Below, piece after piece: positions 1 to 11,179 of a stretch of DNA of 64,000 nt (position 1 is the stretch's first letter; every line of letters begins with the position of its first letter). The stretch is taken from positions 62,001 through 126,000 of the forward strand of contig CM017448.1 in assembly GCA_007674295.1 (NCBI GenBank), given 5' to 3'. A program made the translations under genes and the position numbers. The notes beneath the pieces were generated by a model. It saw nothing but the letters and a program-made list of their open reading frames with translations, ran no database searches and was not told the origin of the DNA. Origin of the DNA: Antonospora locustae. Lineage: Eukaryota > Microsporidia.

Positions 1-3000
1 AGGTTTTTAACAATTATGTTTAAAATAACATTATATTATTGTTTGTATTATGCCACTCTATCACACACTTCTTTTAATATTTATTATGAACATAACTTTA
101 TGAACACAAACTAGTGTTATTTTAAATGGAAACATTAAATTAAATAAAAAGTTGATAATTAAATTCATTTGAAATCCAGAAAAGATAAAATTAGTTAAGT
201 ATGTTTGCATATTTAGGTAATAGTATGAAATGAATCTATAGTGAATTCGCTCATAAAATTACTGTCTGCTTTAAACATAATATATAAATGTAATAAATTT
301 TATTTTCGTTGTATATTATAATTAACTTATTAATAATTACGAAATTTAGCAAATATATAATCTCATGATTGCACTTTAGAGCATAGGCTAGATAGGGAAG
401 AATGCTAACGCCATTAGGCTGCTGTAGGAAAAAGTTAAGCACAAAAGCGCGAGATTTATTGTGTATGGTTCTGGAAACTGTCTCTATATGCTTTTTACAT
501 TAACCATAAGTCTAACAAGAATTCCATAATCATATTATTAATATATAAAATCAATGTATTAAATATTAATCATAACATTAGGATAGCATTTACATTTTAC
601 AAACACAAAAACGTTTAGATTAAGTTATCAAATAATAACAAGTAATATTTTAATGAGATTTAGATTATTGAATAATGTATTAATAAAAAAGTGATATAGT
701 CGTCATTTTAACTATTTTAACTATTTTATTTATCAAATAAGTTATACTTTCTAGTATTTCTATATAATTAATATCAAAAGTAATAGTTATAGTTTTTGAT
801 TATAATAATAATTTAAGTACGTTGTATTGTTTGTGAAGATTATCGTTATTCCTTTAAAATATGTTTTACATAAATTTTTATAATTTATACATAAACTAGT
901 ATAAGTTCTGTATTAAAGATTAAAAAACTAATTGATTAACAAAACTAGTAAACAAAAATATATTCTATTAATAATTTAATTAAATAAATAAAAATAAAAT
1001 TAATTTATTTACTTTAACTACTTTATATAACTTAACAATTTATAAATTGATTATACTTTACTATAATTTTGTTAAATAGATGTATAACTAGCTATATAAG
1101 CAAATAAAATTGTTAAATGAATATAAAATAAACTTATAATCATATTAAAATTTATATGATAAGTTTACATTATAAATTTTTATTTAATATAAATAATTAT
1201 ACAAAATGAAAATAAGTAGTTTTACATGATAAGTTTTACAAATATAAAGTTTATGAATACATCACATTATTAATAATTTTTCATATTAATTTAATTTATT
1301 TATTTAGTTGAAATTAAACAATTTTCTGTAATTTTAATTAAATTAAGTGGGTTGTTTGTTAATTTTACTGTTTGCATTTAGTTTTGTTATTACAGTATAA
1401 CTTTTTTTATTTCTTTTTATTGTTTGTTTTTAGCTAAAATTACTAAATTAATAAAAATATTTTCGTATGCATATACATAGGTCATAAAAAGAATTAAGAT
1501 TCTCTTTTTTATTATTTGTGATTTATGTAAATGTTTAGAAATGAAAAGCAAAAAAATATACGATAATACTTACTCAGTTATTTACATACACATATATAAC
1601 TTGATTACATTAATTTAGAAACCTATACATTATAACTTATAATGTAGAAGGGTCATAAAATTAATTATAAAATTTAAATTTACTTCTATAAATATTTAAA
1701 ATTTTAATCAATATTGGATTATAATATAAATACATATAACAATATTGATCTGAGTTGAACCATGTCTTGTAATGAAAACTATTTATAATTATATGCCTAA
1801 TTTTATTACCTAAAAATCATTATTTGTGAAAATCCATAATTTTAATTTAAATATTTTAATAATCATCATTTATTTGATAGTAAACTTCATATATTTTATT
1901 TAAAACGAAATCATTAATACCAAATTATTTATTATTTAAAAATCACAAAATAATACGCTTTAAATTTATCTTAGGTTAAAATATAAAAAGTTTAAGTTTT
2001 CTTTATTTTATAATGTTTTTAATTAAAGTTATTTTAACCTTAAGTATTATAAATATAGTATAAGTTATATTGTGATTAGAAAAAGTTCATTTATAAACCA
2101 AAAACATGATGGTAATAACTATTGAAATATATTTTTTTACCTAGAATTATTTACTATATTAATTTTTTAAATAAAGCCAATACTAAAAAAGCTCTTATAT
2201 TAAAGCTTTTGCAGTAAAAAATCCATCAGAGTTTTCTAATTTTATTTGTGTGTTTGATATGCATATTAATAAAACAGAAAATTTCTTTTTTATAGTATAG
2301 ATACGTTAACATTTTAGTAAGTGCTAATACCTATTTATAGAAAAGAAAACTACTTAATAAAAATTATAGCTTCAAATTGAGTAAATATATGTTGTAAATA
2401 ATCATAGTTTTATGCATATTTTGAAGAACCTAAGTCTAAGTATTTATTGTTTTGTATTAAAAGCAAGATTGAGGTTATTAAAAATATTTTTATTTAAGCA
2501 TATAATTATAAACTTATATTATTTTAAGTTTCGTTCGTCATGAGCCTATTGTATACATTTTTTTAGCACTTGTCAAAATAATAACGAATTTTATAATTTA
2601 CATATTCTTGAGCGGCCTTATTCTATCTCATCTTTTATTTGTAAAACTGTCATCTAAAAAAAGTATGTTTTTTTTTAATTTTATTGTCTAGTTAAATGGG
2701 AATATTATATTTCCAGAACAGAATATTGCTTTCAACTTTCGGAGTTTTGAAGCATTTTATAGCAAATTCGTATTTATAAATTTTTATAAATTGAATTATA
2801 AATATGAGCCACCTTACCTCTATACATGTTTTATTTCCAAATAAAGTATTATCTTAAAAAATTATTAATTTTGATAATTATTATAAAAATCATAAGCAAT
2901 ATATAATAAATTTTATATTTAACTTTGCATCACTCATTTTACAAAGAATATTTCTAGTACAAAACAAATAATATTTATCAAAGACAGAGCTAATGTTTCT

Positions 3001-4780
3001 TTAAAAAAGTAAGTACTTTTTAATGTATATGGGACTATTTTTATTTTTTTTGTAAACCTGAATAAAGTGAACAAATAATTTGTTTCCAGTTACAAGGCAA
3101 AAGTACGAATTAATTAAAAATTTACTTAATCCATATTTTTTTCTTAGAAAATATTGTCAACTATAGTATTTTATCTACTAAATTGATATTATTTGTATTA
3201 TTTTTTTCCTATATTTATGGATTAAATGCTATCTTAATGAATTCTTAATTTAATCTTCTTTTTATGTGTTTTTAAATCTTATTTTATTCATATATTCGTG
3301 ATTTTCATTGATATTATTAGTAAAAATAAAAAGCTTTTTTCACATACAACAACTTTATTCATATTTACATTCGGGAAACCATCCTAAAGCTCACATAACT
3401 ATGGTCCATCACGTACTTTGTACTCAATTTCGTTTGTTTTCTCATATTTTTTCTGATTACTTTCTACTATATATAATTAAAACATGTTTATTATATTTTC
3501 CAAAGAATCTTCTGTATAGGAAAAAGATATTTTTGAATGCTAAAATAAGTCTGCGTACCCAGTAAAGGATGATAGCATCCGCAACCCCACTGATTCTAAA
3601 AAGCTATTTATTAAATATGAGTTTGTTAAACTATTTTCTAATATTTTTGCAATAAATTAAACAGTGAAAATAGTGACCGGAAATATTAATGAAACATTAT
3701 TAATAAAGACTTCGCATAAAAATTATATCAGCGTAAAAAGTTTTTTCTTTAAGAAAGGTTTATGTTTGTTTTTTATTCAAAATACCATTGGTCTTTACAT
3801 CAAAATGTTATTGTAAAACAGTCTATTAGAGACAGATCATTTCCAGCTCTTCACTCAATAAACATTCCCATCTTCGTTTCGTATTCAGCAATGAATGTTA
3901 GTATTGTATTATTATATTTAAAAAACAAAAACTATTTAACTAAAAGCTCTGCGATTTTGAAATAGCAGATGAATAACCAATGACTCCTTAATATTTTATG
4001 TAATGCATGATTAGTAAGTAAAGTTATGTAATAAAAGTCATATATAATAATTTTTGCACAGGAAAGTATTAATTTCTTGTCAATTATTTAAATAAAAAAA
4101 AGCAAAAACAACTAAGATTCCCTAAATACTTTGTTACCATATTAGTAAAAAAAACCATTGGGGTATTCAGGTCTGTTGTACTTTATTATTATAAATATTA
4201 TAATCATAGTAATTTTCAGACGTAAAGGTTTTTGTGAAAAATATTCCTACAAAAAGATGATCTGTTTGTGATCAATTTTATTAAATACATCAAAATGAAA
4301 AAGTCACTTTTAAAAATTAGTTTAAAATAGAAACTTGCATAAAATAAACATAAAATTATTTTTTTAAACATTCATATTTAAATGAATTCAGCAGTGATAT
4401 ATGAAAATAAATATTTGATTGTCGTTCATAAAATTAGCTTCAATGAAATAAACTTATAACTTCCTGATGATCACATATTCGCAAAATATTGAATTTCGTA
4501 GTAAAATATAATTTTGTTGTCTTCTATATCTTTTATCAGAATGGTAACGAATGAAAAATATTTAATTTTGGTATTCAAGATGTATTTTATATTTCATCTT
4601 GTATCCATATGAATTTCTTCGTCCTTTATCGTTCTATTTTTTAACTGTTTGTATAAACATGCATAAAAGCCACACTAGCATATTCAAATTTTATTTATTT
4701 TCAGCAAGGCAACACTTTTATATGATTACAAACATGTTGTACAATACTAAGTATTTTAAATAACTATTTATAACAACTCT
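1..4780. other. Extremely AT-rich gene-free block
   Basis: About 4.8 kb with GC near 15 percent by eye; some 60-base lines hold only three G or C. The only open frames are short (up to about 85 codons), begin at weak or non-ATG codons, and their low-complexity translations rich in I, Y, N, L and F match nothing I know. I see no tandem array, telomeric repeat, rRNA or tRNA. A slightly less AT-rich island lies around 3340-3600. Composition changes sharply near 4.8 kb, just beyond the 3' end of the SMC5 gene. It may be a regional centromere, subtelomeric DNA or a decayed region; the sequence alone does not decide. Confidence 0.75.
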
Positions 4781-4875
4781 ACAGCATTACGTTTTAGCAT
4801 TCTTTTATTGTGAGGAACTTCAGAAAAAATAAATGAATCACAGTTTAATTTGCTTATCACCCGGCTAAAGGATGT

Positions 4876-7800
4876 TTATTTAGTTGCATTATATTTATAG
4901 TTATTGTAGGCCTTCTGTAATACGTTGAAATTACCTGCAAAGATAATGTGAACCTTCATGTTCTCTCCAAAAGTTATTCCTTGGACAATCTTTGGAGTGA
5001 TAATGAAAAACTGTGGAAAATCGGGAGTGCTTAGTGATACCAAAATATCATGTACAAGTTTTTCGTTGTATCTGTCCATTCCCTGATTGATTTCATCTAC
5101 CAGTCTGAAAGGCGCAGGACTTATGCTTTGTAAGGCAAGCAAAAACAAAATCGTCGAGACGGACTTTTCACCACCGCTTTGCTTGGTACTCGTAAGAACT
5201 TCTAAATTCGCATCTTCCCTGAATTTTACAAGAATATTGAGTTTCCATTTATTTGATAAGAGCCCCTCTTCAACAAACAAGATTTTTCCTTCGCATCGGA
5301 GCTTCTTGAAGAAATTTGAAAACTGCTCGTTAAGAAGGTCAACAAACTTATAAATTCCAGTTGTACATTCGTTTCTCAAACTTTTCATTTTTTCGTTCAG
5401 AATTTCCGATTTTGTGTCTAGCGAAGAGAGCTTTAAATGAATCTTATTCAGCTCCTCCTCCTTGATAGAAAAGTCTTTTTCTAATTCTGGATCACAGTTA
5501 TAAAAAGGAAGCTTCGCACTTTCAAGAGCTATCGCCGTTTCGAGATCTTCTATTGTGTTTGGAAAAGTGCTGAATTCCAACTTTTCCTCGTCTTTGAGTG
5601 GATTCTCTTGTAGGGTTTCTTTACAGCTATCCATTTCGTTTTTCTTGACGTTTTTTTCCTTTTCCAGCTTCACTAAAGATGCACACAGAACACTTCGCTC
5701 ATCCTCATAGACGGTTTTTATTGCCATTTCCTTTTCAATAGAAGAGTTCTGCTCAAAAATCTCCTTTTCGAACTTTTTTAGAATCTTAACCCTTTCGTAA
5801 AATTCTTTGTCTCGTAGCATGCTTTCAAGTTTTTTTATTTTCATTATGGTTTGTTCGCTTTCTTCTCCAATTCTCTCATCAATAATCTTCTCTTCCTCTT
5901 CCAAACAGCTAAAATCTTTCAATGCATCTATCTGCTCCTTGGTTCTCTTGATAACTATTTCTAACTGCTCCTTTTGTGCTTTTTGTCTCTGTGCACCGCT
6001 CATTTTTTCAACATATTCGTTTCTTACTTTGTATAGTTTATTAAGCTTATCTTCTATCTCTTCCATTTTCTGCATTATTTCTTTATATTTTTCCTGGTTG
6101 CAACATCTTCTTGAGTTCAGCTCCTTCATAGCAATTTCAATCTGGTCGTTCTGGTTCTGAGAAAACTGAGAAAAAATCCCAATAGAATTAAGTCTCGATT
6201 CTGAAATAACAAAATCATTCCTGTTGTACTGGCTTCTCTTAATTTCAACAAACTTGTTCCTTGTTGCCATTCGTTTTATTTCGTATTTATCAAATATTTC
6301 AGACTCGTTGACATTCGCTTTAGTAATCGGAATGGCGTAAAAATGTGCTACGCTATTGAAAAAATCCTTTATCTCTTCTCTCGCATCTATCATATCAATT
6401 AGCATGCCTTCAAACCCAATTTTTCGTAGTTCTGCATCTTCTAAAACGTTTTTTCTTTTTTCATCGATCTTTTCAATAGCATTGATTGCCAGTTTTTTTT
6501 CATCCTTTAAAATCCGTAGAAGCAGCTCAAAATCATCCGAGTTTTTACAAATAAACGACGATAAAAGTTGAAAGTTCAGAAATGTTTCCACTTCTTGAGT
6601 GAATTTAGGCGTTTTCAGCTTTATGCTAAGTACAGATGGCTCAATTATCTCATCTTTGAATAACTTTTTGTTTTCTCTGAGCCATATTACACCGTCATAT
6701 GTGTCACAGTGATACTTCTTCAGAAATTCTAATCTTCGATATTCTTCTTTGCATATTTCGTGGAGTTTTTTTTGTAGTTCTTCCATTTTTGTTTGGATAC
6801 TCTGTGAATCACTTGCAATTTTGCTTTTTCGCATTTTCATATCGAATAAAGTTTCTTCTAATCTGTCGATCTCTTTCGAATCTACTTTACAAAGCTCTGG
6901 TTCTTCAATCTTCAGGGTCTCAAACCTTTTCATATAGACTTCTAGATTTTTTTCTTGTGCCTCAATATCATGAGCTCGAGTTTCTCGCTTTTTTGCCACA
7001 GACTTCTTATCAACCTCCAACATGTCAATTTGCTTATATTGCTGTTTTATATCAATAAGAACATTTTCCAATTCTATGTTAAGCTGTTTAATTTTCTGCT
7101 TTCCTTCGCCAAGCTTTTTTATCTCTTTCGAATTCTTTAACTCAGCTATCTTCTTCTCACAATCTTCTATAAGCTGCTCTTTGGTTAAAATTTCTTTTTT
7201 GAATGCCGTAATGTCGCTTTTTATCTTATTAAATTCCTTCTTAAGTAACTCATACATTAGCCACTTTCTCTTCAACTTCATAAGATGTATCTTTACCTCC
7301 TTTTGACCTTTTTCTTTCAGTTTTTCTACATCTTTACTAAGATTCTGAATAATTCTCTCTATACCTTCTTTTTTTCTTTTTAGGTCTTCAATAGAGATTT
7401 GAAGATCACTTTCGCTTTCTTCTAAAACTTTGAGTTCATCTTTCATCTTGATAATTGTTCTGTCGCCTTGAGAATCTAAAGCATGGATTAATAATTCTTC
7501 TGGACTAAGCGAAGAAAATTCTGAAACTTTTTCTTGTGGAAGAAACTGACACAGGTTATCAACGTTTATATTCAATTTTTCTATAAATAACATGTATTCT
7601 GTCTGCTTCTTGTGCACATTGTTGATATACCATATAGATTTTTTATTAATTTTGTTGAAAATTCGCTTCAAATTACAAGTACCTTCTTTGTATTTTATAC
7701 ATGCTTCGACTGATGCCTCCCCTGCATTGAAATTCACGTATTCTGCAATATCCTTGGTTTTTCCAATCGTGCTCGGAGTGCCACAGAAAATAAAAGCTAT

Positions 7801-7947
7801 TGCATTTGCAATTGAGCTTTTGCCTGAACCGTTGGGTCCTGCTATAAAGTTAAGTTGTGGATGAAAATTGAAATCAGCGTTCAAATATGTTTGGAAGTTT
7901 CTTAAATGGAGAGATATGATGCTTCCTTCTCGGTATGCGTCATACAT
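4876..7947 (-). CDS. SMC5: SMC5, subunit of the SMC5/6 complex
   Basis: 1023-residue SMC ATPase that pairs with SMC6 in the nucleus for recombinational repair and resolution of DNA junctions. The N-terminal ATPase half has the Walker A motif GPNGSGKSS near residues 37-45. The block NLCQFLPQEKV that follows is typical of SMC5 rather than SMC1-4. Long coiled coils flank a central hinge. The C-terminal half carries the signature QSGGEKS and the Walker B block FRLVDEINQGMD, also SMC5-like. Length is close to the family norm. The frame opens ten codons earlier at a TTG, but the first ATG is preceded by CCCCT, so I place the start there. The gene is AT-richer than those to its right and ends about 100 bp from the AT-rich block. 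Confidence 0.93.
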   Translation of the reverse strand: MYDAYREGSIISLHLRNFQTYLNADFNFHPQLNFIAGPNGSGKSSIANAIAFIFCGTPSTIGKTKDIAEYVNFNAGEASVEACIKYKEGTCNLKRIFNKINKKSIWYINNVHKKQTEYMLFIEKLNINVDNLCQFLPQEKVSEFSSLSPEELLIHALDSQGDRTIIKMKDELKVLEESESDLQISIEDLKRKKEGIERIIQNLSKDVEKLKEKGQKEVKIHLMKLKRKWLMYELLKKEFNKIKSDITAFKKEILTKEQLIEDCEKKIAELKNSKEIKKLGEGKQKIKQLNIELENVLIDIKQQYKQIDMLEVDKKSVAKKRETRAHDIEAQEKNLEVYMKRFETLKIEEPELCKVDSKEIDRLEETLFDMKMRKSKIASDSQSIQTKMEELQKKLHEICKEEYRRLEFLKKYHCDTYDGVIWLRENKKLFKDEIIEPSVLSIKLKTPKFTQEVETFLNFQLLSSFICKNSDDFELLLRILKDEKKLAINAIEKIDEKRKNVLEDAELRKIGFEGMLIDMIDAREEIKDFFNSVAHFYAIPITKANVNESEIFDKYEIKRMATRNKFVEIKRSQYNRNDFVISESRLNSIGIFSQFSQNQNDQIEIAMKELNSRRCCNQEKYKEIMQKMEEIEDKLNKLYKVRNEYVEKMSGAQRQKAQKEQLEIVIKRTKEQIDALKDFSCLEEEEKIIDERIGEESEQTIMKIKKLESMLRDKEFYERVKILKKFEKEIFEQNSSIEKEMAIKTVYEDERSVLCASLVKLEKEKNVKKNEMDSCKETLQENPLKDEEKLEFSTFPNTIEDLETAIALESAKLPFYNCDPELEKDFSIKEEELNKIHLKLSSLDTKSEILNEKMKSLRNECTTGIYKFVDLLNEQFSNFFKKLRCEGKILFVEEGLLSNKWKLNILVKFREDANLEVLTSTKQSGGEKSVSTILFLLALQSISPAPFRLVDEINQGMDRYNEKLVHDILVSLSTPDFPQFFIITPKIVQGITFGENMKVHIIFAGNFNVLQKAYNNYKYNATK

Positions 7948-8457
7948 AGGGGCTTTAAAATTACTTATGTCAAGCAAAGTACAAAATCACGTTTTATTTC
8001 TTTCTGGTTAATCTTTATTAAGTGAAAAGACCCCATAGATGTATTCCATAATAATAAATCATTTTTCGCGCCAGCAGCCAGCAATATGTCATTGATGTAT
8101 TTTTTTATTCGTTATCCTGTTTTATGTAAAAAACCCCTTTTGTTGATGAACATTCAGTGTACTTCTAGATTGTTTTTATTATATTAACAACTCTTTGTAA
8201 AAGGTAATTTGTTAAATAGAAAGCCCTGTCTAGTTCATTTCAACTATTTACGATTTAAGCTGAGGATAGTTAAATAAGAAACTAAAGCCTATACATGAAT
8301 TAAAAAAGTCATTCTCGTTTTAGTTTTAATAAACTTTTGATTTATATATAATGTCTCCATTTTTGCTAGCCCTGAATAAAATAGCACTTTATTTCTTAAT
8401 TCGAAACCGCTTTTCAATTATTATCCTGGTTGATACGCTCTGCCATTCGAGAGCCCC
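7948..8457. other. Divergent intergenic region, SMC5/phosphatase
   Basis: About 510 AT-rich bases between two divergently transcribed genes. No open frame or RNA gene is recognisable. Each end carries a CCCC run next to the start codon of the adjoining gene: at 7949-7952 for SMC5 (as GGGG on the plus strand) and at 8454-8457 for the phosphatase. It presumably holds both promoters. Confidence 0.5.
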
Positions 8458-9312
8458 ATGGACAAGCTGTTAGAAAAGATAAAAGAGCTTGAGATGTTAT
8501 CTGTAACAGATATTGAGAAAATTGTAAACACTGTGTCTCCAATTCTGATGTTAGAGCCAGCTGTACTCAACATTTCCTCGCCTGTCCATGTAGTAGGTGA
8601 TATACACGGGCAATTTTTTGATCTACTAAAAATATTTGATACACTAGATTATCCACCAGGCACACAGTATTTAATGCTTGGAGATTATGTTGATCGGGGA
8701 ACGCACTCCCTTGAGACGATTCTTTTATTATTTGTACTCAAATGCACATATCCATCGCGCCTGTTTTTAATACGTGGAAATCACGAATCCAGGGAGCTCA
8801 CAAAAATCTACGGCTTTTACGACGAGATACTCCAGAAATATGGAGACGCTCGTGTCTGGAGGTATATTCAAATTGCATTTGATGTACTTCCAATAGGCGC
8901 AATTGTTGACGGACGATATCTCTGCACGCATGGAGGTATCAGCCCGTTAACGCTGAGTATCAACAACATCAAAAAGCAAAAGACCGGTGCAATTTCAAAG
9001 GATATCATTTGGAGCGACCCAGGAACTACAGGTTGGATCAAATCACAGCGCGGTATCGGATACTTGTACGGCTCTGATGTAACATCTAGTTTTCTCGAGG
9101 TTAACGGATTGAAAGGCCTGATCAGATCGCACCAGCTTGTTCATGATGGCTTTCGCTTCCACTTCGATGAAAAAAATGTCCTCACTGTATGGTCGGCACC
9201 CGATTATTGCGGACGATGTTCAAATAAAGGGGCTGTGCTGTGTCTCGATGAAAACCATCAGGTCTGTGAAAACAGCTTCACAGTATTTCCTTCAAAACAC
9301 AACCAATCGTAA
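8458..9312 (+). CDS. PPP-family Ser/Thr phosphatase catalytic subunit (PP2A/PP4/PP6 group)
   Basis: Metal-dependent serine/threonine protein phosphatase of 284 residues. All PPP signature motifs are intact: GDIHGQ, GDYVDRG, RGNHES, the HGG block and WSDP, so it should be active with two metal ions. The segment RSHQLVHDGFRFHFDE and the block VWSAPDYCGRC place it in the PP2A/PP4/PP6 group rather than PP1 or calcineurin. It lacks the C-terminal DYFL-type tail that PP2A-group enzymes methylate, and is about 20 residues shorter than usual. CCCC directly abuts the ATG. The next gene on the same strand starts 40 bp after its stop and encodes a SEP-UBX protein. I cannot choose between Sit4/PP6, PP4 and PP2A. 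Confidence 0.88.
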   Translation: MDKLLEKIKELEMLSVTDIEKIVNTVSPILMLEPAVLNISSPVHVVGDIHGQFFDLLKIFDTLDYPPGTQYLMLGDYVDRGTHSLETILLLFVLKCTYPSRLFLIRGNHESRELTKIYGFYDEILQKYGDARVWRYIQIAFDVLPIGAIVDGRYLCTHGGISPLTLSINNIKKQKTGAISKDIIWSDPGTTGWIKSQRGIGYLYGSDVTSSFLEVNGLKGLIRSHQLVHDGFRFHFDEKNVLTVWSAPDYCGRCSNKGAVLCLDENHQVCENSFTVFPSKHNQS

Positions 9313-9352
9313 CTTGAAACCGATACTAAAATTGGCAGTGACACATCCCTTG

Positions 9353-9853
9353 ATGAGGAGTCCTCGCAAAGAGGATCGAACGCGGACACTCGTTCTGTAC
9401 AAAAACGGCATTCTGATTGAAAATAAATTTGTGAGTTACGCAACAAGAAGAGGCGAGAAGCTCAGAGAGATGCTCAGATATCACAAAATATATGCAGATC
9501 TTGTAGAGGAAAACGGAGAATACGTCGACGTAGTTATCACAGAGAGAAACGAAGAATACAAGGCAAAGTGCAGAGAAGTGCCGAAAATTGTTGGCCAAAG
9601 CATTATTCAAACAAAGTTGCCTGATGAAATTATCGTTGACGAGCACGGTGACATTTTTAAAATACTCGTAGGTGGCAAGCGAGTGACAGTTAAAATGAAC
9701 GGTAAAAGAAAGATGGGCGACCTTTCGTCGATTCTGAAAGGTTTCGTTGGGAAAGACGTTGCTTTATTTTCAGGATATGAAGCGATTAGCGACGAAGATA
9801 TTGTAGAAAAAGTGAAGCAGTCTCTCGTGAAAGTCCTGTTTAAGCAACGATAA
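9353..9853 (+). CDS. SEP-UBX protein, Shp1/p47-like Cdc48 cofactor
   Basis: 166-residue protein. The first half resembles a SEP domain: an LYKNGILIEN start, a charged helix, then GEYVDVVITERNEEY, the usual SEP end. The second half has the beta-grasp pattern of a UBX domain, with ILVGGKRVTVKMNGKRKMGD followed by a C-terminal KVLFK strand. Shp1/p47 proteins recruit Cdc48/p97 to ubiquitylated or membrane-fusion substrates; the UBA domain of p47 is missing here. The frame is open further upstream inside the phosphatase gene, but the ATG used has CCC just before it and avoids overlap. In yeast Shp1 is also a regulator of the phosphatase Glc7, so the phosphatase neighbour is suggestive. The assignment is by eye. 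Confidence 0.6.
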   Translation: MRSPRKEDRTRTLVLYKNGILIENKFVSYATRRGEKLREMLRYHKIYADLVEENGEYVDVVITERNEEYKAKCREVPKIVGQSIIQTKLPDEIIVDEHGDIFKILVGGKRVTVKMNGKRKMGDLSSILKGFVGKDVALFSGYEAISDEDIVEKVKQSLVKVLFKQR

Positions 9854-10141
9854 GCTGTTTTGTGCGTTCTGTTGTAGTTGAAATACGAAACCCGAAAAGA
9901 AAAACCCTAAACTCGACAGAGTTTTTGCTGTTATTATTTCTTTACGATAAACGGCTTCTTGCAGCTTTGATGGCCATTAGATCTGCTTTGAAATTCTTCA
10001 CTTGAAAAAAGGCACAGTAGCACGTGCTCATGCATCAGTTGTGCGGAAAGGACATGCCGAAGGATAGAAGACGGTTTATTGTGTTTGCGTGCACGACTAT
10101 TGAAACGATGGCACGATATGCTGCTATGTAGAACTTCACAA

Positions 10142-10783
10142 TCATCCAACCAGAATTCTCACATCTCGAATGACATCTCCGATATTTGTTTTTCGAAGAA
10201 CTACCTGCAGAAGTGCCCGGTCAAGCGGCTTCATCTCGCCGATTTCTTTTTTTATTTTGTCGACGACTCTCCAGTCGGCTTTAACTACACCATGAAAGAG
10301 ATATGGAGGAAGGTCAAGTGCGGCTACAGCCATCTCGTTGACTCCAGCAGCATGATCGAGAAGAAGCGCCTTTTCCATGTTTCTGATGCTCTGAGACCAC
10401 AAGAAATGCAAGTCAACTCTGACTGGTGCGTGTTCCTTGCCTGATTCTGCTTGTATGTTATCTCCCACACATTCTACGATCGCCCTTTCCTGAAGAATAA
10501 TCACCAAACCATACATTCGCAGGTAGGGAGATGGCTGGTGAAAGTCGTAGTTCAGCGCTTCCGCTAGCTCCATATCGCACACGCCAATCTCGATGCTTTT
10601 ATCGTTTGCCTTGCACGCTAGCGAGATCGCTACGTTGATGTTATTCTGTGGAAATCGTGACCAGAAGGCAATAGCCGTGCTCTGTATGAAAAGTGGAAGC
10701 TTCAGGGTCTTGCATCGCTCTATGATTTTTTCTTTGACATATCGCTGATATACCTGCTTCTCTGTAGACGACAGCTTCTCCAT
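10142..10783 (-). CDS. CCL1: Cyclin H-like protein (TFIIH kinase cyclin)
   Basis: 213-residue cyclin-fold protein. YVKEKIIERC, then a helix with AIAFWSRF and SLACKANDKSIEI, matches the first cyclin box of cyclin H/Ccl1 (YYEKRLLEFC, MYFKRFYL, FLACKVDE). The segment ELAEALNYDFHQPSPYLRMYG mirrors the cyclin H stretch before its second repeat. Cyclin H activates Kin28/CDK7 in TFIIH and so RNA polymerase II tail phosphorylation. The frame extends 88 codons upstream with little homology; I chose the ATG preceded directly by CCC. Another TFIIH subunit, Tfb4, lies 3 kb away. Cyclin C or K is a weaker alternative. Confidence 0.6.
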   Translation of the reverse strand: MEKLSSTEKQVYQRYVKEKIIERCKTLKLPLFIQSTAIAFWSRFPQNNINVAISLACKANDKSIEIGVCDMELAEALNYDFHQPSPYLRMYGLVIILQERAIVECVGDNIQAESGKEHAPVRVDLHFLWSQSIRNMEKALLLDHAAGVNEMAVAALDLPPYLFHGVVKADWRVVDKIKKEIGEMKPLDRALLQVVLRKTNIGDVIRDVRILVG

Positions 10784-11179
10784 GGGAAGACTCCTCGGTG
10801 TCTTTTTTATCATTTTCGTTTTAAAATATAAAAACACTTCTGTCTGAGGCATGGCTCTGATGCTTTGTGTTATCAATGATTGGCTGTTCTTACGTCTCGC
10901 TGCTTTTCCCTCGCTCGTACTTCTTTCTTGTAGATCGCATTCGCGTGTAACTTGTATGAAAATAACATGAACATATTGATTCTGTTGTTCTGTCCGATAC
11001 ACAAATAGCGCCACCCGTGCCTTTTCACTTTCATTAGTCTTAAGCACAATTGCCCCATTTCAATTGGATCCGTATCATTTTTACTTTCCATCTACCTTCG
11101 CTCTCTTTGAAGGCCAATGAAACATCGTAAAACAAAGCAAATTAAAAATCCCTTTTGAAAGCATCCATCAAAACACGCA
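10784..11179. other. Divergent intergenic region, cyclin H/V-ATPase a
   Basis: About 400 bases between two divergent genes. Both strands contain extensions of short open frames, but nothing conserved is recognisable and no RNA gene is visible. It probably contains both promoters; the V-ATPase start lacks a nearby CCC run. Confidence 0.4.

Noticed and set aside
3308..3565. 85-codon frame in the AT-rich block (and 251-442 minus, 3762-3965 plus)
   Set aside because: Starts at weak or non-ATG codons, has no recognisable motif, and lies in DNA where open frames are rarely meaningful.
9934..10149. 71-codon minus-strand frame between the SEP-UBX and cyclin H-like genes
   Set aside because: No motif, overlaps the end of the cyclin gene, and lacks the local start signal.
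10784..11047. N-terminal extension of the cyclin H-like protein
   Set aside because: No cyclin homology in this part; the ATG at 10783 directly follows CCC.
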